A stretch of DNA of 64,000 bases. It comes from JAJXWB01 sp965246795. GTDB lineage: Bacteria; Pseudomonadota; Alphaproteobacteria; Rhizobiales; Beijerinckiaceae. How positions within the stretch are numbered: position 1 is the first letter of the stretch; each line of letters begins with the position of its first letter. Below are positions 11,471-19,978 of this stretch, one piece after another. Location: contig CBDFFN010000012.1 in assembly GCA_965246795.1 (NCBI GenBank), positions 372,001 through 436,000 of the forward strand, written 5' to 3'. A program made the position numbers and the translations under genes. The notes beneath the pieces were generated by a model. That model saw nothing but the letters and a program-made list of their open reading frames with translations, had not been told where the DNA came from and made no database searches.

Positions 11471-13309
11471 TTACGAAACGATACTGAAATCGCTCGCCGT
11501 CAGCGTCGGCGCGCTCAACAGCGTCGCGACCTGTTGCCGGCCGCCGGCGGCGCTGCCGTTCGTATCGAACCACAGCGCGCCGCTCGTCGTGTTGTAGACG
11601 AAGCGCGTATCGGCCGCTGTCGAAAGACCATTCGCGGTCGCCTCGAATTGCGACATGGACAGAGCACCCGGCGCAAGTTCGCCGCCGAACAGCGACGCCG
11701 AGATTTCCAGCGCATCGCTGCCGTGCGTGAAGGCGTGGATCGTATCGCGATCGACGGACAGGTTGCTCAGCACGAACGTATCGGCGCCATCCTGTCCGTA
11801 GAACTGATCGATGCCGGCACCGCCGACAAGCCGGTCATTGCCGGTCCCGCCGTAAAGCGCATCGTTGCCCCCGCCGCCGATCAGCGTATCACCCAACGTG
11901 CCGCCGTAAATTCGGTTCGCGAGCTCGTTGCCCGTCAGCGTCAACGCGCCGGACCCCGCATGCGCATAGATCGTTTCAACATACGATCCGGCGCCAAGCG
12001 TCCACGACACGCTCGCATAGACCCGGTCGTTTCCGCCTCCGTCCCGCTCCCCAACAAGATCGTTCGCGTCGTCGACGTAATATGTGTCGTCGCCGCCATT
12101 ACCGAACATTGCGTCGGCACCCGCGCCGCCGTCGATCAAATCCTTGCCCGCGCCACCCACGATATAGTCGGCACCGCCCATGCCGTAGAGCCGTCCGGCA
12201 GATGCGCCGTCACCGAAAAGTCGATTTGCGAGGTCGTTGCCACGCGCTGTCAGATTCTCGCCGAAGACCTGCAAATCTTCGATGTTCGCTGCAAGCGTAT
12301 AGTTCGAAAAGGCATAGACATAGTCTTGGCCGCCGTCGGCGAGTTCGATGATCTTGTCCACTGCCGAATCGACGACATAGGTATCGTTGCCGATGCCGCC
12401 AGTCATCTGGTCGACGCCGGGCCCACCATCGAGAAAGTCGTTTCCCTCGCCGCCGTTCAGCGTGTCGTTGCCGTCAAGACCGAAGAGCCGGTCGCCACCG
12501 CCGAGCCCGTTGATGACATCGTTGACCGACGATCCGCGGATTATGTCGTCGGTGCCGAAACCAGTCTGCGTGAGAATCTGCGTGTTCTTGTTCCACGACC
12601 AGGACGACACGCTGTTCGTACCCGACGCATTGGCGGTAACGATCGCGCCTGTCCCGGCTGCGCCATAAAGATAGGCGGCAGCCTGCTGGTCGAGCGCAAG
12701 GAGATGGCCGGTGCCGATGCCGCTCTGCGCCATGATCGTGCGCGACGCGTCGTCGGACGACAGGACCTCGTTGTGGATCGTCGGTTTTCTGATGTCGGTC
12801 TGCGTGGCGTAATCGATGACTACTTCCGTCGGGTGCTTCAGCCCGATCGCGTGACCGATCTCGTGCAGCAGCGTGCCATAAACGATGGCGCCACCGGTCT
12901 GCATGAAGACGTCGCCCGACGCATCGAGATCGCTCGAAAAGCTCGGGTACGTCGCGAAATTCCAGTCGCCGAAGGGATAGAAGCCGATGCCGCCGGCACC
13001 CGAATAGGGCGTCGTACCGAGATCGACGCGCTGAAAATCGATGTCACCCTTGCCCGGCGCGACCTCGACAAGAAGCAGGCCCGAGGCCGCCGCCCATTCG
13101 CCAAGCGCGGCGCGCGCCTGCGTCTGTTCAACCGGTGAAAAGGCCTGAAAGCTCGAGACGGTTGCGGCGGTAAAGCCGTCGATGGACGCATCGTAGGCGG
13201 GCGCGGCGGTCGGAAAGGAATAGGTGACGATGACGGGCTTGCCCGACACCTCGATGCCATTCCAGGCGCTGCCACTGATGAGCGCAGTATAGTCGCTGAC
13301 GACGGGCAT
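11471..13309 (-). CDS. RTX M10 (serralysin-like) zinc metalloprotease
   Basis: 612 residues. The catalytic domain (about 1-220) contains LLHEIGHAIGLKHPTE, the metzincin motif HExxHxxGxxH with ligands His149, His153, His159 and catalytic Glu150. The following Met-turn candidate is TIMAQSG (Met193). From about 255 on, glycine/aspartate nonapeptides such as GGDRLFGLDGNDTLNGG form calcium-binding RTX beta-rolls in several clusters, and the C-terminus resembles the serralysin C-terminal domain used as a type I secretion signal. No N-terminal signal peptide, as expected for type I export. No ABC exporter or membrane-fusion protein is in the window. Start ATG 13309 follows GAGGGGAG. Probably a secreted, calcium-activated protease. 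Confidence 0.9.
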   Translation of the reverse strand: MPVVSDYTALISGSAWNGIEVSGKPVIVTYSFPTAAPAYDASIDGFTAATVSSFQAFSPVEQTQARAALGEWAAASGLLLVEVAPGKGDIDFQRVDLGTTPYSGAGGIGFYPFGDWNFATYPSFSSDLDASGDVFMQTGGAIVYGTLLHEIGHAIGLKHPTEVVIDYATQTDIRKPTIHNEVLSSDDASRTIMAQSGIGTGHLLALDQQAAAYLYGAAGTGAIVTANASGTNSVSSWSWNKNTQILTQTGFGTDDIIRGSSVNDVINGLGGGDRLFGLDGNDTLNGGEGNDFLDGGPGVDQMTGGIGNDTYVVDSAVDKIIELADGGQDYVYAFSNYTLAANIEDLQVFGENLTARGNDLANRLFGDGASAGRLYGMGGADYIVGGAGKDLIDGGAGADAMFGNGGDDTYYVDDANDLVGERDGGGNDRVYASVSWTLGAGSYVETIYAHAGSGALTLTGNELANRIYGGTLGDTLIGGGGNDALYGGTGNDRLVGGAGIDQFYGQDGADTFVLSNLSVDRDTIHAFTHGSDALEISASLFGGELAPGALSMSQFEATANGLSTAADTRFVYNTTSGALWFDTNGSAAGGRQQVATLLSAPTLTASDFSIVS

Positions 13310-13423
13310 TGGCTCCCCTCAAAGCCGCGTACCGACCATGCCCCATTGTGCCGGGCTTTGCCAGCATGGAGGCGCGGTCCGCGACTTGCTAACGTCGCAG
13401 GACCTTTTCTCTGCGGAGACAAC

Positions 13424-14098
13424 ATGCCCTCGCCCGTGTCGGTCGATGCCGCCCCCTACCCTTTCGAATTCGATCCCGCCCGTGCGGCGCTCGTCATCAT
13501 CGACATGCAGCGCGATTTTATCGAGCCCGGCGGGTTCGGAGCGGCGCTCGGCAACGACGTGAACAAACTACGTCGCGCCATCGCGCCGAACGTGCACCTG
13601 CTGAAAGCCTGGCGCGACGCGGGACTGTTCGTCATCCACACGAGGGAAGGCCATCGGCCCGATCTTGCAGACCTGCCGCACGCGAAGAAAGTGCGCGGCA
13701 AGGGCCCGGTCACGATCGGCGATGCCGGCCCGATGGGCCGCATTCTCGTGCGTGGTGAGGCCGGCCACGACATCATTCCGGAGCTCGCGCCAGCGCCCGG
13801 TGAGCCGGTGATCGACAAGCCCGGCAAGGGCGCGTTCTACGCGACCGATCTCGGCGCGATCCTTGCGCACCGCGGCATCACGCAACTCATCGTCACGGGC
13901 GTGACGACGGAAGTTTGCGTCAGCACGACCGTGCGCGAGGCCAACGATCGCGGCTTCGATTGTCTCGTACTGGAGGACTGCTGTGGTTCGTATTTTCCGG
14001 AGTTCCATACGGCAGCGCTGAAGATGATTTCGGCGCAAGGCGGGATTTTTGGTTGGGTGGGGACGTCGGAGCGTTTGTTGAGGGCGATGGCGAAGTGA
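13424..14098 (+). CDS. isochorismatase-family cysteine hydrolase
   Basis: 224 residues. The catalytic triad pattern is visible: ALVIIDMQRDF (Asp), KPGKGAFY (Lys) and VTGVTTEVCVSTTVREA (Cys). This is the isochorismatase-like fold that includes nicotinamidases, N-carbamoylsarcosine amidases and biuret hydrolases. The EPGGFG context after MQRDF resembles the biuret hydrolase/ureidoacrylate-type branch, hydrolysing a small amide in the cytoplasm. The start has GGAG 6 bases upstream. No clear pathway neighbour; the exact substrate is not decidable here. Confidence 0.82.
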   Translation: MPSPVSVDAAPYPFEFDPARAALVIIDMQRDFIEPGGFGAALGNDVNKLRRAIAPNVHLLKAWRDAGLFVIHTREGHRPDLADLPHAKKVRGKGPVTIGDAGPMGRILVRGEAGHDIIPELAPAPGEPVIDKPGKGAFYATDLGAILAHRGITQLIVTGVTTEVCVSTTVREANDRGFDCLVLEDCCGSYFPEFHTAALKMISAQGGIFGWVGTSERLLRAMAK

Positions 14099-14106
14099 CT
14101 GCGATT

Positions 14107-14163
14107 CCCTCCCCGCGCGCGGGGAGGGGAAGTCGCCGCGTCCCTCTCCCGCAAGCGGGAGAG
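14107..14163. repeat. two CTCCC/GGGAG palindromic repeats upstream of hppD
   Basis: Arms CCCTCCCC (14107-14114) and GGGGAGGG (14121-14128) surround GCGCGC; a second hairpin has arms CTCTCCCGC (14144-14152) and GCGGGAGAG (14155-14163). The same family recurs at 55471-55594 and 63801-63826. It separates the isochorismatase gene from hppD and may end the upstream transcript. Confidence 0.75.
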
Positions 14164-14237
14164 AGTCTGAACCGAACGCCGCCCGCTGTTCAGACCGGCC
14201 GTTCCGCCATATCTCCTGAGTCAAACAGGAGCTTCCA

Positions 14238-15353
14238 ATGGGACCCTTTCCGCACGACGCCGCACCGGCCGAAATCAGCGCCCACAATCCGATGGGCACC
14301 GACGGATTCGAATTTGTCGAATTCGCGCATCCCAATCCGCAAGAATTGCACGACCTCTTTCGCTCGATGGGTTTTGCCGCCGTCGCGAAACACAAGACAA
14401 AAGCGATCACGCTCTATCGCCAGGGCGACGTGAACTACATCGTCAACGAAGCGGCAGGTTCGCACGGCGCAAATTTTGTCGCGAAGCATGGTCCTTGCGC
14501 GCCATCGATGGCCTTCCGCGTTGTCGATGCGAAACACGCCTTCGAGCGGGCTCTCTCGCTCGGCGCTGAAGCGGCCGACCCCGTCGACGGCACGAAGACG
14601 CTCGACGTGCCGGCGATCAAAGGCATCGGCGGCTCGCTCCTCTATTTCGTCGACACCTTTGGCGCGAAGGGCTCGCCCTATGCGAACGAGTACGACTGGA
14701 CCGGCGCGCGCGATCCAAAGCCGTTCGGCGTTGGACTTTTCTACCTCGACCACCTCACGCACAACGTGCAGCGCGGCCGCATGGATGTCTGGGCCGGTTT
14801 CTATCAGCGGCTTTTCAACTTCAAGCAGATCCGTTTCTTCGACATCGAGGGCAAGCTGACCGGCCTATTCTCAAAGGCGCTCACAAGCCCGGACGGAAAA
14901 ATCCGCATCCCGATCAACGAATCCGCCGACGCGAAAAGCCAGATCGAAGAATATCTGCACGCCTACAATGGCGAAGGCATCCAGCATATCGCCTGCGGCT
15001 GTCGCGACATCTTCGAGACCATCGAGACACTTCGCGCGAAAGAAGTTGCGTTTATGCCGCCGCCGCCCGCCGCTTACTTCAGCCGCGTCGACCAGCGCCT
15101 GCCCGGACATGGTGAACCGCTCGCGCGTCTCGAGAAAAACGGAATCCTCATCGACGGCGAAGGCGTCGTTGACGGTGGCCAGACGAAAATCCTGCTTCAG
15201 CTTTTCTCGGCCAATGCGATCGGCCCGATCTTCTTCGAGTTCATCCAGCGCAAGGGCGACGACGGTTTCGGCGAGGGCAATTTCAAGGCGCTTTTCGAGT
15301 CGATCGAGGAGGACCAGATTCGTCGCGGCGTTCTCGGCGACGCGGCGGCGTAG
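14238..15353 (+). CDS. hppD: 4-hydroxyphenylpyruvate dioxygenase
   Basis: 371 residues made of two VOC domains. It converts 4-hydroxyphenylpyruvate and O2 to homogentisate, a step of tyrosine breakdown. The iron ligands are in YLDHLTHNV (His about 171), GIQHIACG (His about 250) and FFEFIQRKGDDGFGEGNFK (Glu about 333); the last block is the family C-terminal signature. AGGAG lies about 8 bases before the ATG. The next gene starts 3 bases after the stop, so hppD leads an operon with a thiolase-like and a DUF35 protein. No homogentisate dioxygenase gene is in the window. Confidence 0.93.
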   Translation: MGPFPHDAAPAEISAHNPMGTDGFEFVEFAHPNPQELHDLFRSMGFAAVAKHKTKAITLYRQGDVNYIVNEAAGSHGANFVAKHGPCAPSMAFRVVDAKHAFERALSLGAEAADPVDGTKTLDVPAIKGIGGSLLYFVDTFGAKGSPYANEYDWTGARDPKPFGVGLFYLDHLTHNVQRGRMDVWAGFYQRLFNFKQIRFFDIEGKLTGLFSKALTSPDGKIRIPINESADAKSQIEEYLHAYNGEGIQHIACGCRDIFETIETLRAKEVAFMPPPPAAYFSRVDQRLPGHGEPLARLEKNGILIDGEGVVDGGQTKILLQLFSANAIGPIFFEFIQRKGDDGFGEGNFKALFESIEEDQIRRGVLGDAAA

Positions 15354-15356
15354 CCG

Positions 15357-16529
15357 ATGAGCATCAAGGGCAAGGCCTATATAGCCGGCATCTACGAGCA
15401 TCCGCTGCGCAAGGCGCCGGACAAGACAGTGCCGCAGCTGCATGCCGAAGTCGCAAAAGGCGCACTTGCCGACGCGGGCCTCAGCAAGACCGATGTCGAC
15501 GGCTATTTCTGCGCCGGCGATTCACCGGGTCTCGGGCCGCTGTCGATGGCGGAATATCTCGGCCTCAAACCGCGGCACGTCGATTCTACCGACACGGGCG
15601 GCTCGTCCTACGTGATCCATGTCGGCCATGCCGCGCAGGCGATCGCGATGGGCAAGTGCAATGTCGCGTTGATCACGCTTGCCGGGCGGCCGCGTTCGGA
15701 AGGCCAGGCGACCGGCACCGCGCCGCGCGTACAAAGCCAGCTGATCCCGGACGTACAGTTCGAGATGCCCTACGGTCCTGCCATTGCCAACATGTATGCG
15801 ATGGTGGCGATGCGGCACATGTACGAGTTCGGCACGACATCGGAGCAACTCGCATGGATCAAGGTCGCGGCTTCGCACCACGCGCAATACAATGAGCACG
15901 CGATGCTGCGCGACGTCGTGACGGTCGAAGACGTCGTCAACTCGCCGTTGGTCGCCGATCCGCTCCATCGGCTCGATTGCTGCGTCATCAGCGATGGCGG
16001 CGGCGCCATCATCATCACGCGGCCGGAGATCGCGAAGTCGCTGAAGCGGCCGAAGGTACGCGTGATTGGTGCGGGCGAAGCGACGAAGGGGCTCGATGGC
16101 GGCCGCGTCGATCTCACCTGGTCGGGCACGAAGGTCTCGGGCGCGACCGCCTTTGCGGAAGCAGGCGTGACGCCGGCCGACATCAAGGCCGCGATGATCT
16201 ACGACAGTTTCACCATCACCGTACTGATGCAGCTCGAAGACCTCGGCTTCTGCGAGAAGGGTGAGGGCGGCAAGTTCGTCGCCGACGGCAATCTCATCGC
16301 AGGTCAGGGCAGACTGCCGTTCAACACGGATGGAGGCGGCCTCTGTAACAATCACCCCGCTAATCGTGGTGGGCTGACGAAGGTTCTAGAAGCGGTGCGC
16401 CAGCTGCGCGGCGAAGCACATCCGAAGGTTCAAGTGCAGAATTGCGATCTCGCGCTCGCCAACGGCACCGGCGGCTCGCTTGGCACGCGACACGGCAGCG
16501 CAACGGTCATCTTGGATCGCGAGGCATGA
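15357..16529 (+). CDS. thiolase-superfamily protein lacking the catalytic cysteines
   Basis: 390 residues with the overall thiolase/SCP2 layout: N-terminal AYIAGIYEHPLRKAPDKTV, central AAMIYDSFTITVLMQLEDLG and C-terminal NNHPANRGGLTKVLEAVRQL. At the position where thiolases have the acyl-accepting Cys it reads TDTGGSSYVIHVG (about 79-90), and the second Cys motif near the C-terminus is replaced by ANGTGGSLGTRHGSA. It therefore should not be a classical thiolase. Paired with an overlapping DUF35 gene, it resembles the Ltp2/ChsH2-type retro-aldolases or other acyl-CoA C-C lyases. The ATG lies 3 bp after hppD. Substrate unknown. Confidence 0.82.
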   Translation: MSIKGKAYIAGIYEHPLRKAPDKTVPQLHAEVAKGALADAGLSKTDVDGYFCAGDSPGLGPLSMAEYLGLKPRHVDSTDTGGSSYVIHVGHAAQAIAMGKCNVALITLAGRPRSEGQATGTAPRVQSQLIPDVQFEMPYGPAIANMYAMVAMRHMYEFGTTSEQLAWIKVAASHHAQYNEHAMLRDVVTVEDVVNSPLVADPLHRLDCCVISDGGGAIIITRPEIAKSLKRPKVRVIGAGEATKGLDGGRVDLTWSGTKVSGATAFAEAGVTPADIKAAMIYDSFTITVLMQLEDLGFCEKGEGGKFVADGNLIAGQGRLPFNTDGGGLCNNHPANRGGLTKVLEAVRQLRGEAHPKVQVQNCDLALANGTGGSLGTRHGSATVILDREA

Positions 16530-16915
16530 GCGACATGCGCAAGATCCCCTCGCCCGAACCGAATACCGAGACGCGGCCTTATTGGGATGCGGCGAAGGAA
16601 GGTCGGCTGCTCGTGAAACGCTGCACGGCCTGCGGCGAGCCGTTCCACTATCCCCGCGAAATTTGCCCGTTCTGCGATAGCAGCGAGACGGTGTGGAGCG
16701 AGGCGAAAGGCGACGGCACGGTCTATTCCTACAGCATCATGCGGCGCGCCGAGCCGCCCTATTGCATCGCCTTCGTGACGCTGGCCGAGGGCATCACGAT
16801 GATGTCCAACATCGTCGACTGCGACATCGACGCCGTGCGCATCGGTGACCCCGTCAAGGTAGTGTTCAAGCCGAGCGCGGACGGACAGCCCGTACCGATG
16901 TTCACCAAGCGCTGA
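16526..16915 (+). CDS. DUF35 Zn-ribbon/OB-fold protein, partner of the thiolase-like protein
   Basis: 129 residues. A four-Cys zinc ribbon (RCTACGEPFHYPREICPFCD) follows a helical N-terminus with RPYWDAAKEGRLLVKRC, and an OB-fold (GDGTVYSYSIMRRAEPPY) follows it. This is the DUF35 (OB_aCoA_assoc) architecture whose members bind acyl-CoA and form complexes with thiolase-like partners. The ATG overlaps the TGA of the thiolase-like gene (ATGA), so the two are translationally coupled and very likely form one enzyme. Confidence 0.9.
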   Translation: MSDMRKIPSPEPNTETRPYWDAAKEGRLLVKRCTACGEPFHYPREICPFCDSSETVWSEAKGDGTVYSYSIMRRAEPPYCIAFVTLAEGITMMSNIVDCDIDAVRIGDPVKVVFKPSADGQPVPMFTKR

Positions 16916-16929
16916 GGGAATTTCGAGGG

Positions 16930-17445
16930 ATGCGGATTTCAGTTCGAACCGTTGCGGGCATCGTCGGCGTCGCAACAATCTTGATCACCAGCGCAGCGTT
17001 CGCACAGACATCCGGCAACCTGACCGTGTCGGACACATGGTCGCGCGCGACGCCCGGCGGTGCAAAAGTTGCCGGCGGCTACGTCACGATTACCAACAAG
17101 GGACCCGACGTCGACAAACTGACGGGCGTGTCGTCAAGCATCGCGGGCCGTGGCGAAGTCCACGAGATGGCCATGAAGGATGGCATCATGACGATGCGCG
17201 AGATGACCGGCGGCATTACGGTACCTGCCGGCCAGTCCGTGACGCTGAAACCTGGCGGCCTGCACCTGATGTTTCAGGAATTAAAGCAGCCGTTGAAAGA
17301 AGGTGAGAAGTTCGAGGCTGTGCTGACATTCGAGAAAGCGGGGCCCGTGAAGGCAAGTTTCGATGTGCGCTCCATCGCCGCTGGCGCGCCGGGTGGCGCA
17401 TCGATGGGCGGGCAGAGCATGGGCGGCATGAAACACGGGCACTAG
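16930..17445 (+). CDS. periplasmic copper chaperone PCu(A)C
   Basis: 171 residues with a cleavable signal peptide (MRISVRTVAGIVGVATILIT, cut likely after SAAFA). The mature domain has the Cu(I) site H(M)x10Mx21HxM as EVHEMAMKDGIMTMREM and GGLHLMFQELKQPL. Such proteins deliver copper to the CuA centre of cytochrome oxidase. The C-terminal tail GGQSMGGMKHGH is Met/His-rich and may also bind copper. It lies 14 bp after the DUF35 gene but probably has its own translation signal (GAGGG before ATG); functional link to the upstream operon is unclear. Confidence 0.9.
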   Translation: MRISVRTVAGIVGVATILITSAAFAQTSGNLTVSDTWSRATPGGAKVAGGYVTITNKGPDVDKLTGVSSSIAGRGEVHEMAMKDGIMTMREMTGGITVPAGQSVTLKPGGLHLMFQELKQPLKEGEKFEAVLTFEKAGPVKASFDVRSIAAGAPGGASMGGQSMGGMKHGH

Positions 17446-17452
17446 GACCCGT

Positions 17453-18199
17453 TCAGCCCGGCGACGCCGACGCGAAAAGCCCAGCAAAGGTCTTCGCTAC
17501 CGGCATTGCGTAAGGACCGGCGCGGGATGTCCGCAGACCGAGCCGTGCCAAGGCTTCGGCCAGCGCAACGGCGGCGGCAACGCCATCGACGACCGGCAAG
17601 CCATGCTCCCGCGCGAGATCGGCTGCTAGATCGGCCATCCCCGCGCAGCCGAGCACGATGGCATCCGCGCCATCTTCGCGTTTGGCCGCGGCGATCTGCG
17701 CCGAAATTTCCGCACGCGCGGGTGAGCCCGGCTCTTCCAGCGACAGCACCGACACATCGGCAGCGCGCACGCGCGCGCAGCGCGCGCTGAGCCCGTAGCG
17801 ATGCAGATTGTGCTCGATCGGTGCGATCGAGCGGCTGAGCGTCGTCACAACGGAGAAGCGGTGCGCGATGAGGCTCGCGATATGGAACGCCGCTTCCCCG
17901 ATGCCGATGACGGGCGCCGTCGCGACGCAGCGCGCCGCATCGAGGCCCGTGTCGTCGAAACAGGCGATGACATGGGCCTGTGCACCGCGACCATCCATCT
18001 CGCGGACGCGTGCGAGCATGCCGGGCACGGCATAGGCTTCGTCATAATAGCCTTCGATCGAAGGCGGGCCATCGTCGGGTTGCGTCGCTTCGACCGTCGT
18101 TGTCGGCAACGCAACGGCACGCGCCGCGGCGGCGATCTTTGCCGTCATCGATGCGGTCGTGTTCGGATTGACGACGTGTATGAGCAGCGGGTCGCTCAC
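17453..18199 (-). CDS. Asp/Glu/hydantoin racemase family protein
   Basis: 248 residues. N-terminal LLIHVVNPNTTASMTAKIA is the hydantoin-racemase hallmark, and two cysteines in the expected places (HVIACFDDTGLDAAR and IVLGCAGMADLA) would act as the acid/base pair. Members racemise hydantoins, allantoin or aspartate in the cytoplasm. GTG start at 18199 overlaps the TGA of the dipeptidase gene upstream (GTGA), so both are coupled. The pair suggests handling of D- or cyclic amino-acid derivatives, which is inference. Confidence 0.87.
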   Translation of the reverse strand: MSDPLLIHVVNPNTTASMTAKIAAAARAVALPTTTVEATQPDDGPPSIEGYYDEAYAVPGMLARVREMDGRGAQAHVIACFDDTGLDAARCVATAPVIGIGEAAFHIASLIAHRFSVVTTLSRSIAPIEHNLHRYGLSARCARVRAADVSVLSLEEPGSPARAEISAQIAAAKREDGADAIVLGCAGMADLAADLAREHGLPVVDGVAAAVALAEALARLGLRTSRAGPYAMPVAKTFAGLFASASPG

Positions 18200-19332
18200 G
18201 CGTCCGCCTCAGCCTCGACCTCGCGCAGCACGCGAAGAATGTTGCCGCCCACAAGCTTACCCATATCCGCGTCGGTCCAGCCGCGCGAAAACAGTTCTGC
18301 GACGATTGCCGGGAAGCAGCTCGTGTCTTCGAGGCCCGCACCTTGCGGGCCGCCGAAGAAGTCCGAGCCGATGCCGACGCCATCGGCGCCGACATGTTCG
18401 CGCAGATAGTCGATGTGATCGCAGAACTGGTGCAACGTGCCGCGCGGCCAGCGACCCGCTTCGCGTTCGCGCGCTTCGACGGCGACATTGGCGTCGATGT
18501 CTTCGCGGAGTTTGCCGAAGGGGTCGCGCAACGGCATCAGCCAATCTTTCGAGCGCTGGCTGATGAAATCCGGCACGAAGGTCGCCATGACCACAGCGCT
18601 GCGCTTCCGCGCCATCGCGAGAATATCGTCGGGCACGTTGCGCCGGTGGTCGCATAAGGCACGGGCATTCGAGTGCGAGAAGACAACCGGCGCTTTCGAC
18701 AACTCCAGCGCCTGTCGCATAACGCCGTCGCTCGCATGCGAGAGATCGATCACGATTCCGAGGCGATTCATGCGCTCCAGCGCGGACTGCCCAAACGACG
18801 ACAGCCCGTTGTGGCGCGGCGCATCGGTGGCGCTGTCGCACCAGTCGGTCGTGGCATTGTGGCAGAGCGTAATCAGCCGCACGCCGAGCGCGTGATAGGC
18901 GTCAACCGTGTCGAGCCGGCCTTCCAGCGCCGCGCCGTTCTCGATGGTGATGAAGCTTGCGATGCGGTTCGCTGCATGCGCTTCGAGCACGTCGTCGGCG
19001 CGCGTCGCGAGTTGCAGCGCCTCCGGATAGGCCTCGCACATGCGTCGCACGAGCGCGATCTGCGCCAGTGCGAAACTTGCGGGCTGCGATTCGCGCGGCG
19101 GCACGAAGGCGGCCCAGAACTGCCCGGCGACGCGGCCGGCGCGCAAGCGCGGCAGATCGGTGTCGCGCCGCGGTTGGCGGCGTGCGAGATCGTAGCGAGC
19201 GACGTCGCCGCCGGCGTCGCGCCGGATCAGAAACGGAAGATCATTGTGGCCGTCGACAAGCGGCGTGACAGAGAGGAAGCGCAGCGCGCGCGCTAGATGA
19301 CCCTCGTCGTCCCGACCTTCGTGGTCCCGCAT
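18196..19332 (-). CDS. membrane dipeptidase (peptidase M19)
   Basis: 378 residues. The metal-binding HxD motif is in PLVDGHNDLPFLIRR, with later IVIDLSHASDGVM and PVVFSHSNARALCDHRRN supplying the remaining M19 ligands; DGVGIGSDFFGG near the end is also typical. M19 enzymes cleave dipeptides, including those with a C-terminal D-residue, using two zinc ions. No signal peptide is seen, so it is probably cytoplasmic like many proteobacterial members. GAGGCGACG precedes the ATG. First gene of a two-gene operon with the racemase; divergent from the PaaI thioesterase gene. Confidence 0.92.
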   Translation of the reverse strand: MRDHEGRDDEGHLARALRFLSVTPLVDGHNDLPFLIRRDAGGDVARYDLARRQPRRDTDLPRLRAGRVAGQFWAAFVPPRESQPASFALAQIALVRRMCEAYPEALQLATRADDVLEAHAANRIASFITIENGAALEGRLDTVDAYHALGVRLITLCHNATTDWCDSATDAPRHNGLSSFGQSALERMNRLGIVIDLSHASDGVMRQALELSKAPVVFSHSNARALCDHRRNVPDDILAMARKRSAVVMATFVPDFISQRSKDWLMPLRDPFGKLREDIDANVAVEAREREAGRWPRGTLHQFCDHIDYLREHVGADGVGIGSDFFGGPQGAGLEDTSCFPAIVAELFSRGWTDADMGKLVGGNILRVLREVEAEADA

Positions 19333-19420
19333 CGTCGCCTCATGGGGACGGCAGCGGCCGCCAACGCGATCTTGGCATGCGGCAGGCGTCGTTCCAAACT
19401 CTTGTCAGGGAGAGAAGAAC

Positions 19421-19819
19421 ATGTCGAAAGTCGATATCGCCATCATGCCGTTCTCGGCCTGGATGGGCATAAAGCTCATCGAGACGTCGCCGGACCTCGT
19501 GATCGCAGAAATGCCGGTGCGCCCGGACCTCTGCACCGCAAACAACATCTGTCACGGCGGCGCCTACATGGCGTTCGCGGATGCGATCGGTGCGGTAGCC
19601 ACGGTGATCAATCTGCCGGAAGGGACGCGCACGACGACGGTCGAAAGCAAGACGAATTTCGTCGGCGCAATCAAATCGGGCGAAACCGCGCGCGCCGAAT
19701 GTCGGCCGATTCACAAGGGCAGCACGACGATGGTCTGGCAAACCAACATTCTTCGGCCGGACGGCAAGCTCGCGGCGGTCGTGACGCAGACGCAACTCGT
19801 GATGCCGGCGCGAAAGTGA
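19421..19819 (+). CDS. PaaI-type hotdog thioesterase
   Basis: 132 residues. The hotdog core shows ICHGGAYMAFADAIGAVAT, where the helix-capping Gly-Gly and Asp fit the active site, followed by TVESKTNFVGAIKSGETARAE. The family hydrolyses acyl- or aryl-CoA thioesters, commonly in aromatic degradation. AGGGAGAG lies about 6 bases before the ATG. It is alone on this strand; a link to hppD or other aromatic genes nearby is possible but not shown. Confidence 0.9.
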   Translation: MSKVDIAIMPFSAWMGIKLIETSPDLVIAEMPVRPDLCTANNICHGGAYMAFADAIGAVATVINLPEGTRTTTVESKTNFVGAIKSGETARAECRPIHKGSTTMVWQTNILRPDGKLAAVVTQTQLVMPARK

Positions 19820-19978
19820 CGATGGTGACCGAAAAGCGAATGCTGCCGGGCGCGGAAAGAATGCCGAAACCATGTCGTCGCGGTCGCAGGCCGATCCCTA
19901 CAAATTGATCCTTTTGCTTTCAGGGCCGGCAAGCCGCGCATTCAAAGCTCCCTCAATCGAACGAGGGAAATCAACGTC

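Noticed and set aside
11459..13138. Long plus-strand frame opposite the RTX protease
   Set aside because: RTX glycine/aspartate repeats read in reverse give a Val/Ile/Asp/Arg-rich frame; no ribosome site and no known domain.
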